Positions 34,570-43,780 of a stretch of 64,000 bases of DNA are shown here, piece after piece. How positions within the stretch are numbered: the stretch's first letter is position 1; every line of letters begins with the position of its first letter. Source of the stretch: Desulfobacteraceae bacterium (lineage in GTDB: Bacteria > Desulfobacterota > Desulfobacteria > Desulfobacterales > SURF-7); NCBI GenBank assembly GCA_003599865.1, contig QZKS01000028.1, positions 1 to 64,000 of the forward strand. Direction: 5' to 3'. The notes beneath the pieces were generated by a model. The model saw only the letters and a program-made list of their open reading frames with translations, did not search any database and was not told the origin of the DNA. The translations under genes and the position numbers were made by a program.

Positions 34570-35403
34570 TCAGCGATACACCGCAAAACCAATCCGATAG
34601 AAAGTGTATCGCTGGTCGTAATACAGGAGGGTTTCGCCGTAACCGGAATAAATCTGGGCTTGCAGATAAAAATTCAATATTCCCGTAAACATTTTATTCA
34701 TGGGATAGGTGAAATCCATCTGGATGCTCCCCCTTCCCGAACTGACTCCTTTTCTCAGGTTGGCGGTTCCGAAAAAACCATCCTTTTTGCCATAAGCCAG
34801 GCCCAGATCAAAAAATCCCCTGTAATCCTCGATGTTCTCAGACGGGCTGCCCAGGTGAACCCAGACCTTGGGGGAAAGGATAAAGTGGTACTCATTGAGA
34901 TCACCAAAGGTAAACATAGGCTTGATATAGAAAATATTGACTTCCCGGCTAGCGTCCCCGTCCCGGCCATTGGATTCGTGATGGAAACCGGCCTGAAGAC
35001 CTAAACGTTCGATAGCAGGTATCCAATGCTGAGGAATATCGCTGCAATAAAAAAAAATCTCCGGCTTATAACTGGAGTCCACAAACGGAGCCGAACTGGA
35101 TTCCAAATCCCAATAGGAGGTCTGTGTATATCCGAAATACAGATTTTCAAGCTTATCCCATCGATTGACTGAAGATTCTCCTATATTGAGAAACCGATAC
35201 TTGAAACTGAGCTGAAATTTGGAATGAATGGGATCGGAACCGAACAAGAAGTATACCGGTTCATTTCCGAACAGATTGCCTTCAAAAAGGTCCGGTCTCA
35301 CCCGTTGTTGATTTTCTGCCGCAGAATCGGTTACGGATTCATCCGCTATACCGGAAACGGGAACCAGCATCATAAGGATGAAAAAAAGCCTGAGGAACCG
35401 CAT
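34570..35403 (-). CDS. pldA: Outer membrane phospholipase A
   Basis: The ORF begins with TTG-ATG; the ATG at 35403 behind GAGAGG is preferred (277 aa). A signal peptide (MRFLRLFFILMMLVPVSGIA) precedes a 12-stranded-barrel type sequence with the OMPLA motif GFHHESNGRDGDASREVN, giving catalytic His, Ser and Asn in HESNGR and SREVN. The enzyme hydrolyses phospholipids that accumulate in the outer leaflet under stress. The final residue pattern YTFYRIGFAVYR fits a barrel C-terminus. It is followed upstream by an alpha/beta hydrolase gene on the same strand. Confidence 0.88.
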   Translation of the reverse strand: MRFLRLFFILMMLVPVSGIADESVTDSAAENQQRVRPDLFEGNLFGNEPVYFLFGSDPIHSKFQLSFKYRFLNIGESSVNRWDKLENLYFGYTQTSYWDLESSSAPFVDSSYKPEIFFYCSDIPQHWIPAIERLGLQAGFHHESNGRDGDASREVNIFYIKPMFTFGDLNEYHFILSPKVWVHLGSPSENIEDYRGFFDLGLAYGKKDGFFGTANLRKGVSSGRGSIQMDFTYPMNKMFTGILNFYLQAQIYSGYGETLLYYDQRYTFYRIGFAVYR

Positions 35404-35421
35404 CAATACGAACCTCTCTCA

Positions 35422-36027
35422 TTATAACCGTTCATTCAATATGGCTTCCAGTCTTGATGAATGGCCGAAGAAAAAATGATCCCCGCCCTCCATGATTTCC
35501 AGCCGTGCAGTGGGATTCCATGTCGGCAGCAGTTCTCTGATGATTTCGGGCGGGGCATATTCATCTTCGCTTCCACTGACAACCAGAAACAGTCCGGGAA
35601 GTCTTTTAACATCCTTGAAATCAATAAAGGCGACCGGCGGGGCCACCATGATAAGCCTGCCGACATCGATCTCCCTTGAAGAAACAAGGGCATTGACCCA
35701 TGCACCAAATGAGTAGCCGGCCAGATCAATATCATGGATATCATGATGTTCCTTCATCCAGGATATTGCCGACATCACATCCATCTGTTCTCCTGTTCCC
35801 TGATCAAAGCTCCCCTGGCTCTTTCCTGCGCCCCTGAAATTAAACCGAAGCGTTGTAAATCCCTTTTGTTGATAAACCGTTACTAAGGATTCTACAACCA
35901 CATTATACATATCGCCGCCAAAAAGAGTATGCGGATGAGTGATGACGACACCATGCCGGCTGGAACCCTTCCCAAGCAATCCCTCTATTTTCAAATCTCC
36001 GGACTGAAATGATATCTTATCCTCCAT
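35422..36027 (-). CDS. Alpha/beta hydrolase (COG2945-like)
   Basis: Start taken at ATG 36027 (MEDKISFQSGDLKIEG) behind AAAGG, 201 aa; the ATG at 36063 that touches the RNase D stop is an alternative. The fold is shown by LRFNFRGAGKSQG, the nucleophile elbow DLAGYSFGAWV (Ser in GYSFG) and a late SGSEDEYAPP (Asp) plus GGDHFFFG (His). COG2945-type hydrolases act on small esters or peptides; the substrate is unknown. It lies between the RNase D and pldA genes. Confidence 0.8.
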   Translation of the reverse strand: MEDKISFQSGDLKIEGLLGKGSSRHGVVITHPHTLFGGDMYNVVVESLVTVYQQKGFTTLRFNFRGAGKSQGSFDQGTGEQMDVMSAISWMKEHHDIHDIDLAGYSFGAWVNALVSSREIDVGRLIMVAPPVAFIDFKDVKRLPGLFLVVSGSEDEYAPPEIIRELLPTWNPTARLEIMEGGDHFFFGHSSRLEAILNERL

Positions 36028-36063
36028 GGGGTACGACCTTTCCCGGCATTCTGTTTTTTTCAT

Positions 36064-37227
36064 CTATTTCTGTTGACGCAAAATTTTAATGATCTCTTTT
36101 CCAAACTCCTTCTTCTGCCAGTTGCGAATGCCATCTACCTCCCCCAGACTTTTGAGGTTCTCCGGTTTTTTTGCGGCAATAGCCGTCATCAGGGCCTTAT
36201 TGAACAGCATGGCAGGGTCAATCTGGATCTCTGCGGCCAGCTGATCCCGCCACTCTTTAATGGCTTTCACTCTTTCAGGAATTTCCGGTTCCGGCATCGG
36301 AATCCTTTTTCGCGGATATTTGGGAAGATCTTTTTCAGGCACCGCCATTCCTTGCCGGATGGCGTCAATAATTGATTCCCCGTACATACTGGCCTGTCGG
36401 GGACTTACAACATCCATTTTCTGAAGTTTTCCGATCGATTCCGGCTTTTCCGTGCAGAGCCTCAAGAGAGACCCGCTGGACATGATTTTAAAAACAGGCC
36501 GGTTCTTTTTCTCGGCAAGCCGGGTGCGAAGCTGTAAAAGTTCTTCCAGAACCGACAGGCTTCTGCGATCCAGCCGGCCTGCTCCTTTAAACCTGATAAA
36601 TAACGGCTCATGGCTTGTCAGGGGCGGCCTGACCCGGCTCAAAATCCGGCATTCCTCCATCACCCATTCGTACCGTCCTTTCTGCTTCAGCTCATCATGC
36701 AGCAATTCAGACAAGGCATGCAGGTGGATGACATCACGTGCCGCATATTCAACCATCTCCGGCGATAACGGCCTGTTCGACCAGTCCTTGCGCTGAAAAC
36801 GCTTGTCCAGGTGAATGCCGAATCGATCCGTAAGAACTGCATCCAGGCCGGTTTCATGGATACCCAAAAATCGGCACGCCAATTCCGTGTCAAACAGGTT
36901 ATTGATCTCAAAACCGAAATCGCGATAAAGAGAACGGATATCATAGTCTGCGCCATGCAGTACCTTTTGTGTGTGTTTATTGGAAAACAATGGTTTCAAT
37001 AATTCCAGATTGGACACCTTTAAGGGATCCACAACCAGATTCAAACCTGGAACCGCCAATTGAATCAGGCAGACCTTTTCCCGAAAATTGAACATGGAGT
37101 CCGCCTCCAGGTCCACCGACAGGATGCTGCTCTGCTTCAATACAGGCAGCACCTCTTTCAAACCCTGCTCCGTATCAACGATCGTAAAACTGAACTTTGC
37201 ATTTTCAACCGACATATTCCGCTTCAT
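36064..37227 (-). CDS. rnd: Ribonuclease D
   Basis: A 387-aa DEDD-type 3'-5' exoribonuclease that trims tRNA precursors. Exo motifs are LSVDLEADSMFNF (D and E), VLHGADYDIRSL (D), and YAARDVIHLHALS (Y and D). Two HRDC-type domains follow, one with LQLRTRLAEKKNRPVFKIMSS and one with IKEWRDQLAAEIQIDP. The length is that of typical RNase D proteins. It is divergent from thrS. Confidence 0.9.
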   Translation of the reverse strand: MKRNMSVENAKFSFTIVDTEQGLKEVLPVLKQSSILSVDLEADSMFNFREKVCLIQLAVPGLNLVVDPLKVSNLELLKPLFSNKHTQKVLHGADYDIRSLYRDFGFEINNLFDTELACRFLGIHETGLDAVLTDRFGIHLDKRFQRKDWSNRPLSPEMVEYAARDVIHLHALSELLHDELKQKGRYEWVMEECRILSRVRPPLTSHEPLFIRFKGAGRLDRRSLSVLEELLQLRTRLAEKKNRPVFKIMSSGSLLRLCTEKPESIGKLQKMDVVSPRQASMYGESIIDAIRQGMAVPEKDLPKYPRKRIPMPEPEIPERVKAIKEWRDQLAAEIQIDPAMLFNKALMTAIAAKKPENLKSLGEVDGIRNWQKKEFGKEIIKILRQQK

Positions 37228-37319
37228 CTTTCTTTTTCACTTGACCAGTCAAACTGTTTCTCTTACACTTGTTGGCCTGAATTATAACAAACCATTAAAA
37301 CAACCTGGTGAACAATTGT

Positions 37320-39230
37320 ATGATTAACATAACACTTCCCGATAAAAGTATAAAGCAATTTGAAACACCCCCGACCGGTATGGAAGTCGCCCAAAGCATT
37401 TCCGAAGGATTTGCACGAAACTGTGTTGCCGTAAAGATCGGCGACGAAATGCTGGATCTGAACAGGGTTATTGATCAGGATGCGGCAATCCGTCTGATCA
37501 CAACCAAAGACAAGGAAGCCATCGACATTCTCCGCCACAGTGCCGCTCATGTAATGGCCCAGGCTGTCCGGAAACTGTATCAAAATGCCCGTCTGACCAT
37601 CGGTCCTACTGTTGAAGACGGCTTTTATTATGATATCGATATGCCGCCGGTTTCCGAAGATGATTTCCCCGCAATCGAAGCGGAAATGGAGAAGATTATC
37701 CAGGCAAAACTCCCGTTTGAACGAAAAGAGGTTTCCAAGCAGGAAGCACTCAAGGATTATGGAAATGAGCCTTACAAGACAGAACTGATCTCGGACCTTG
37801 CGGACGGTACGATTTCATTATATCAACAGGGAGACTTTACCGACCTCTGCCGTGGTCCTCACCTGCCCCATACCGGAATGATCAAGGCGTTCAAGCTGAT
37901 GAAGGTTTCCGGTGCCTACTGGAGAGCCGACCAAACCAAAGCGCAACTGCAGCGGATTTACGGAACCGCATTTTTTGACAAAAAAGAGTTGAAACAATAC
38001 CTTCACATGATTGAGGAGGCCAAAAAACGGGACCATCGGAAAGTCGGCCCGGCACTCGGCCTTTTCAGTTTTCATGAAGAGGCGGCCGGCATGCCGTTCT
38101 TCCATGCCAAAGGAATGGAAGTATGGAATGCACTCCTGGATTACTGGAGGGAAGAACACCGGACTGCCGGTTATGTGGAAACCAAAACACCGATCATGCT
38201 GAATCGGGGGCTATGGGAAAAAAGCGGCCACTGGGAGAATTACCGGGAAAATATGTATACCTCCCGGATCGACGACACCGAGTATGCGATCAAACCCATG
38301 AACTGCCCGGGCGGGATGATGCTGTATGCTGAAAAACCGCATTCCTACAAGGACCTGCCCCTGCGGGCTGCCGAAATCGGTCTGGTGCACAGGCATGAAC
38401 TTTCCGGGGTATTGTCCGGACTGTTCCGGGTCCGTGCTTTTCATCAGGATGATGCCCATATTTTCATGACCCCGGATCAGATTGAATCGGAGATCCTGGG
38501 AGTCCTCAAGCTTGTGGAGAGAATATATGGTACATTCGGGCTTGATTTTCATCTGGAGCTTTCAACCCGTCCGGCCAAATCCATCGGTACGGATGAACAA
38601 TGGGAAAAAGCCACAAACGGTCTTAAGGGAGCTCTTGACGCCTACGGAAGAGAATACCGCGTAAATGAAGGTGACGGCGCATTTTACGGGCCTAAAATCG
38701 ATATCCACATCAAAGACGCGTTGGGCAGAACCTGGCAATGCGGCACGGTTCAGCTTGACATGTCTCTGCCGGAGCGGTTTGATCTCTCCTATGTCGGCAA
38801 GGATAATGAAAAACACCGGCCCATCATGATCCACAGGGTTATCTATGGCTCCATTGAACGTTTTTTCGGTATCCTCACAGAACATTTTGCCGGAAAATTT
38901 CCACTCTGGATGGCGCCCACCCAGGCTGTTCTTCTGGCCATGAATGATGACATGGCCGCCTACACCTTTGATCTTAAAAAACAGTTTGAAGCAAACCGGA
39001 TCCGTACCGAGGTCGATGACAGAACCGAGAGTCTCAAGAAAAAGGTTCGGGACGCCCAGATCAACAAAATTCCGCTGATCCTGACGATCGGTGAAAAAGA
39101 AAAAGAATCCGGAAATCTGTCCATCAGAACACTGGACGGAAATGTGAAATACGGTATCTCCCAGGAGGTTTTTTTTGCACGCGTGCATGAACATATCCGG
39201 AAAAGAAAACTGGAATTGGAGATCTTTTAA
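37320..39230 (+). CDS. thrS: Threonine-tRNA ligase
   Basis: Start at ATG 37320 (MINITLPDKSIKQFET), 636 aa. The order is TGS domain (1-60), editing/SAD domain with HSAAHVMAQAV and later HRKVGPALGLF, class II catalytic core (CPGGMMLY motif region, FRVRAFHQDDAHIF, GAFYGPKIDI with zinc/active residues, RPIMIHRVIYGSIERF), and anticodon-binding domain with TIGEKEKESGNLSIRT. It charges tRNA-Thr. No T-box leader fits the short upstream region. Confidence 0.96.
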   Translation: MINITLPDKSIKQFETPPTGMEVAQSISEGFARNCVAVKIGDEMLDLNRVIDQDAAIRLITTKDKEAIDILRHSAAHVMAQAVRKLYQNARLTIGPTVEDGFYYDIDMPPVSEDDFPAIEAEMEKIIQAKLPFERKEVSKQEALKDYGNEPYKTELISDLADGTISLYQQGDFTDLCRGPHLPHTGMIKAFKLMKVSGAYWRADQTKAQLQRIYGTAFFDKKELKQYLHMIEEAKKRDHRKVGPALGLFSFHEEAAGMPFFHAKGMEVWNALLDYWREEHRTAGYVETKTPIMLNRGLWEKSGHWENYRENMYTSRIDDTEYAIKPMNCPGGMMLYAEKPHSYKDLPLRAAEIGLVHRHELSGVLSGLFRVRAFHQDDAHIFMTPDQIESEILGVLKLVERIYGTFGLDFHLELSTRPAKSIGTDEQWEKATNGLKGALDAYGREYRVNEGDGAFYGPKIDIHIKDALGRTWQCGTVQLDMSLPERFDLSYVGKDNEKHRPIMIHRVIYGSIERFFGILTEHFAGKFPLWMAPTQAVLLAMNDDMAAYTFDLKKQFEANRIRTEVDDRTESLKKKVRDAQINKIPLILTIGEKEKESGNLSIRTLDGNVKYGISQEVFFARVHEHIRKRKLELEIF

Positions 39231-39244
39231 TTATCGAACCCGTT

Positions 39245-39667
39245 TTGAAGAATCGTTTTGTTGTATACTGGATGCCGGTTATCATGCTCTGCATCCTGAT
39301 CTTTTATCATTCTTCCCAGCCCTACCCGGAGTCGATTCCCCCGATTCCATTTCTGGACAAACTGATTCACTTTCTGGTCTATGGACTGCTTGGTGCCCTG
39401 TTTTTCCGGGCCATCCGGAACAGGGATAACCGCCGCCATGGAAGGATCGGTTTGATCATAATGGGAATCATGTCAGCCTCCCTTTACGGAATCACCGATG
39501 AAATCCATCAATCCTTTATTCCGGAGCGGGTCGCGGATATCTATGATGTCATGGCAGATATCCTGGGAAGCTCGGCCGGTGTCCTGTTGTATCAGTATTT
39601 TATCCGTCGATATTATACATTTTTTCCATACCATTCTCACATTGACAAAATTGAAAACTTTATATAA
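39245..39667 (+). CDS. VanZ-like membrane protein
   Basis: A 140-aa VanZ-family protein of three to four TM helices. It has the family features WMPVIMLCILIFYHSSQP, PFLDKLIHFLVYGLLGALFF and the conserved acidic loop ITDEIHQSFIPERVADIYDVMADILGSSAG. The family role is unknown (VanZ affects teicoplanin susceptibility in the vancomycin locus). The start is unclear: TTG at 39245 has no ribosome binding site, whereas ATT at 39230 would have GGAG 8 nt upstream within the thrS end. Both are unusual starts. Confidence 0.8.
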   Translation: MKNRFVVYWMPVIMLCILIFYHSSQPYPESIPPIPFLDKLIHFLVYGLLGALFFRAIRNRDNRRHGRIGLIIMGIMSASLYGITDEIHQSFIPERVADIYDVMADILGSSAGVLLYQYFIRRYYTFFPYHSHIDKIENFI

Positions 39668-39749
39668 AAAAAATCTTTGCGTTAAACACCGCCAAGCGGA
39701 TTAAAAAAGCATAACTGTGCCGTCACGGACACTATGTAAAGGATGTATC

Positions 39750-42518
39750 ATGACTTTTCAAAACAAAATCTCCATCAACGGAAACACGTTTGCCTTTGAA
39801 CCAGGTGAAACCATCCTGGAAGTGGCACACCGAAACAACATAGATATTCCTTCTCTCTGCCACCTGAAAGGAACCACACCCACAGGCTCTTGCCAAATCT
39901 GTGTCGTCCAGATTGCGGGCAGGCCGGACCTTGCGACCGCCTGTTCAACCCCTGCGGAGAATGATATATCTGTCCTGACAGAATCACCCCGGGTCATTGC
40001 CTCCCGGAAAAACACCCTGAAAACATTTCTGGCCTCAGGCAATCATAATTGTGCCGTAAGCGATTCCTATGGCAAAGACTGGACGGAACTGCAGCTGAAG
40101 GTTCAAAAGGATGATGAGAGCAAAGAGTTGTGTCCGGTGTGGGGTGACTGCAGATTGCAGGACCTGGCCTATCGATACCAGGTTACCGGAAATCGGGAGC
40201 GGATTACGGAATTCCCGTATAAAATGGAAACCGTCAATCCATTCATTGTCCGTGATTTTTCCCGATGCATCTTATGTGGAAGGTGCGTGAAAGCCTGTCG
40301 GGAAATCCAGGTCAATAACGCAATTGACTTTAACACCCCGGAACATCCGTCCAAAATCATTGCCAAAGACGATCAGGCACTGAAAGATTCCGATTGCGTT
40401 TTCTGTGGGGAATGCATTCAGGTCTGCCCGGTCGGCGCCCTGGTGGAAAAGGACATCCGCTATCATGTCCGCCAGTGGGATACCCGGAAGGTCAGAACGA
40501 CATGCAGCTACTGCGGTGTGGGATGCCAGATGTTTCTGCATGTAAAAGACAATAGAATTGTCAAGGTTTCCGGTGTGGAAGGTGTTGAACCCAACCATGG
40601 AAGTCTTTGCGTAAAAGGACGGTTTGGATTCAATTTTGTTCATTCTCAGGACAGGCTGACCATGCCCCTGATCAAGGAAAACGGAAAATTTCGGGAAGCC
40701 TCATGGGAAGAAGCGACAAATCTGGTGGCTGAAAAATTAAAGGCCATCAAGTCGAAAAACGGCCCCGACGCCATCGGTGTTCTCACCTCGGCACGAGTTT
40801 CCAATGAAGAAAATTATATTGCCCATAAGTTTACCAGGGCTGTCTTAAAGACCAATAATATCGATCACTGCGCCCGTCTCTGACATTCCTCCACCGTGGC
40901 CGGTCTGGCCGCAGCTTTTGGAAGTGGCGCAATGACAAACACCATCGCCGATGTTGAAACGGCAGATGCCATTCTGCTGACCGGAACCAACACAACCGAA
41001 AACCATCCGGTCCTGTCCACGTTTATCAAAAGAGCGGTTACCAAACGGGGGGCCAAACTCATTGTCGTGGATCCGAGAAAGATCAAGCTTACCGAATTTT
41101 CCGATCAATGGTTGAGGCCCGCGCTGGGAAGCGATGTTGCCTGGATCAACGGTATGATGCATGTCATCATCAAGGAGGGATTACACGATAAGACCTTTAT
41201 TGAACAACGAACGGAAAAGTTCGAGGAAGTCAAAGCCGTTGTTGAAAAATACAACCCGGAAAAGGTGGAAGAAATCACCGGAATTCCGGCGCAATCCATT
41301 ATCGATGCGGCCAGAACCTATGCATCCGCCAAAGCCGGGGCTATCGTGTACTGCATGGGAATCACCCAGCATACCAGCGGAACCGACAATGTAAAATCCC
41401 TGGCCAATCTGGCCATGCTCTGCGGCAACCTGGGCATTTATGGCGGCGGCGTAAATCCGCTGCGCGGTCAGAACAATGTGCAGGGAGCCTGCGACATGGG
41501 CGGCCTTCCCAATGTGTTTACCGCATATCAGCCGGTCACCAACGACGACGTCCGGAAATCCCTGGAAACCAAATGGGGCGTCACCGGCATGTCGGCCAAA
41601 CCCGGATTGACCGCGACCCAGATGGTGCCCAAAGCCCATGACGGCGAGTTGAAGGCCCTGTATGTCATCGGTGAAAATCCGCTTGTCTCGGACCCGGACC
41701 TCAATCATGCGGAAAAGAGTTTAAAAAATCTTGAGTTTCTGGTGGTTCAGGATATTTTTATGACGGAAACCGCGCAACTGGCCGATGTGGTTCTTCCCTC
41801 CCGATGCTTTGCGGAAAAAGACGGAACCTTTTCCAACACGGAACGAAGGGTCCAGCGGATTCGAAAAGCCGTGGAACCGCCCGGGCAGGCAAAATATGAC
41901 TGGGAGATCATCTGCGACATTGCGACCCGGATGGGATATCCCATGTCCTACAACGACCCGAAACAGATCATGGAAGAAATCGCAAGTGTGACTCCTTCCT
42001 ATGCCGGCATCACCTATGACCGCATCGAAGAGGTCGGCATTCACTGGCCTTGTCCGAATCCCAGCCATCCGGGAACGCCTGTACTTCATACCCAACAGTT
42101 CCCGAGAGGGAAAGGCCTGTTTCATGCCATTGAATACCAGCCGCCGGCGGAAAATACGGATAATGAATATCCCCTGTATCTGACCACCGGACGGGTTATT
42201 TACCATTATCACACCGGTACCATGACCCGGAAAACAGAAGGGTTGAATGAGCGCTCACCGGAAAGCTTTGTCGAGGTCTCCAAACAGGACGCCGATACCT
42301 ACGGCATTCAAGACGGTGCCATGGCGATGGTTTCTTCCAGACGAGGGAAAATCTCCGTCCGGGTAAAAATTTCGGATAAAGCAGTGGACGGAACGGTATT
42401 TATTCCATTCCATTTTGCAGAAGCGGCCGCCAACAAACTGACCAATGCGGCTCTTGATCCGGTTTCCAAGATTCCGGAATTCAAGGTTTGTGCGATCAAG
42501 ATTTCCAAAGCCGCATAA
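39750..42518 (+). CDS. fdhA: Selenocysteine-containing formate dehydrogenase, catalytic subunit
   Basis: The ORF track splits this gene: 39717-40883 ends at TGA and 40896-42518 continues in the same frame. The TGA at 40881-40883 replaces the Cys/Sec codon in ...DHCARL-U-HSSTVAGLAAAFGSG, so the product is a 922-aa selenoprotein with Sec378. The start is ATG 39750 behind AAAGGA. Domains: 2Fe-2S ferredoxin (CHLKGTTPTGSCQIC), a His-Cys cluster region, two 4Fe-4S sites (CILCGRCVKAC and CVFCGECIQVC), the 4Fe-4S/molybdopterin bis-MGD region (CSYCGVGC) and the C-terminal dinucleotide-binding domain. It oxidises formate or reduces CO2. It has no adjacent beta/gamma subunit gene. Confidence 0.95.
40884..40926 (+). 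promoter_or_regulatory. Bacterial SECIS element
   Basis: Downstream of the in-frame UGA, GUGGCC and GGCCGC form a 6-bp stem around the loop GGUCU, close to the GGUCU apical loop of Escherichia coli fdhF. A lower stem CAUUCC/GGAAGUG (one bulge) pairs bases right after the UGA with 40920-40926. The 12-nt spacing from the UGA to the upper stem matches the position SelB requires. Confidence 0.8.
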
Positions 42519-42543
42519 TCTCTGTTTTAAAACATAATAATAC

Positions 42544-42577
42544 AAAAGCCGGATGCCCCACAGCATCCGGCTTTTTT
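42544..42577 (+). terminator. Rho-independent terminator after fdhA
   Basis: AAAAGCCGGATGC (42544-42556) and GCATCCGGCTTTT (42563-42575) form a perfect 13-bp stem with a 6-nt loop, followed by Ts. It ends the fdhA transcript. Confidence 0.92.
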
Positions 42578-42651
42578 CTCTCTGAATCCCTCTATATGAA
42601 ATCATGCACTACCTATTCCCCATAGACTCATATACTATACCTGAAAATTCT

Positions 42652-42961
42652 CCCCTCGAGGGGGGCGCAGGGGGGTGTAGCATATTAAAACCACACTATA
42701 TTCATCACAAAAACTTGCGCCGGACACGACAAAGAAAAAGGTTCTCCCGAGGCGCAACCCCGCTCCATGAATAATTTTAAGACTTCGTCGTTCAAACTCG
42801 TGGATAAGGGATAAACCCCTTATCCGACTCAGACAGTGAACGACTTCGCTTTAAAATCATTCATTGCGCTGCAAACCGGAACGCCGGAATCTCGCTTTTC
42901 TTATGTAAACTATTCTTTTCAATTTTATTCCGTCATACCGGGCTTGATCCGGTATCCAGAA
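42652..42961. repeat. Cluster of three palindromic repeats in a gene-free stretch
   Basis: The ~650 bp after fdhA contains: (i) CCCCTCGAGGGG, a perfect 12-bp palindrome followed by GGGCGCAGGGGGGTG at 42652-42679; (ii) GGATAAGGG-ataaac-CCCTTATCC at 42802-42825, nested in GTCGTTCA/TGAACGAC at 42787-42844; (iii) CGTCATACCGGGCTTGATCCGGTATCCAG around 42931-42959. The last matches a genome-wide intergenic repeat seen in many bacteria (GTCATACCGGGCTTGATCCGGTAT-type). No gene is seen here. Confidence 0.55.
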
Positions 42962-43235
42962 AGAACATACCAGATATCGCGATATTTCAGTTCGTACCTG
43001 TCTTTGGCCGGAATAAACAACCGGTTTCCTTAAATATGTCGGCCCTGAATCACCGATCATTTGGTGTTGACATTATCTGAATAAAATGATTCTTTTGTAA
43101 ATCTTTATACTTGGCAAGATGTGGAGTATATTTTTTCCGTGCATCGCTATTCATGAAACACTCAATAGCTTGCAACCGAATACTTGAAGGAAAATGATTC
43201 CTTTAATATCAGGGTGATCTAATAATCAATGTTAT

Positions 43236-43697
43236 ATGAGAAAGAAAATGGAAAGTGAAATAGATTTCAAATTTCAAAAATGTGGGTATTGTAGATACTT
43301 TCAACCTTGTGGGAAATACGACGAGGGAGCATCGGCGGCGGACGTGGAAAGGGGGCGTTGCCGTCGTTATCCGCCCAAAGTCGACATGAGCTACTATCCA
43401 TATTTTTTGAAACATTTTATGCACATTATGGAAAACTTAGCGCAAGTTGAGCATTCTGGGGAAATTTGGCATGATTCGGATACAGACCTTCATGATATGT
43501 TAAAAACCTGCTCTATACAGCCTTATGTGCAGATGGATGACTTTTGTGGAGAGTTTAAACCTGCCAACGTTATCCAAGTGAAAAATATTGTCGATCTCTT
43601 TGAGGGATATGATTTATCGACAAATAAAATTAGTGAGATGATAGAGTATCTTAAAAGGAGCGGTAAAGGTAAGTCAAAAAAATTTCGTTTGTCATGA
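43236..43697 (+). CDS. Cys-rich zinc-ribbon-like cassette protein
   Basis: A 153-aa protein with a C-x2-C motif and nearby Cys (CGYCRYFQPCGK), then ERGRCRRYPPK, and a final MDDFCGEFKP. The CxxCxxF...GxCRRYPP...DxCGEF pattern is one I associate with small uncharacterised proteins in mobile and cassette regions. The four to five cysteines could hold a metal ion. The ATG has only a weak ribosome binding site. The stop is 11 bp before an attC-like site, supporting a gene cassette. Function unknown. Confidence 0.6.
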   Translation: MRKKMESEIDFKFQKCGYCRYFQPCGKYDEGASAADVERGRCRRYPPKVDMSYYPYFLKHFMHIMENLAQVEHSGEIWHDSDTDLHDMLKTCSIQPYVQMDDFCGEFKPANVIQVKNIVDLFEGYDLSTNKISEMIEYLKRSGKGKSKKFRLS

Positions 43698-43707
43698 TCT
43701 CAATATC

Positions 43708-43770
43708 ATATAACCGCTGTGATCAAGAGCGACGGCAAAAAGCCGCCGCGCATTATGCAGGTTGTTATGC
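43708..43770 (+). other. attC-like integron recombination site
   Basis: ATATAAC at the left and GTTATGC at the right bound a 63-bp imperfect palindrome. Inside, GCGACGGC-aaaaa-GCCGCCGC forms the central stem (one mismatch), and CTG/CAG plus TAAC/GTTA pair further out. The layout closely follows aadA-type attC sites (TAAC...TCAAG...GACG...CGCG...GTTA). The right core differs from the GTTRRRY consensus at one base. The first and second attC-like sites share CATATAAC at their left ends. Confidence 0.6.
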
Positions 43771-43780
43771 ATAGGAGGCT

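Noticed and set aside
39717-40883. ORF track entry: 388-aa formate dehydrogenase fragment ending at TGA
   Set aside because: It continues in frame past a selenocysteine TGA; merged into one fdhA call.
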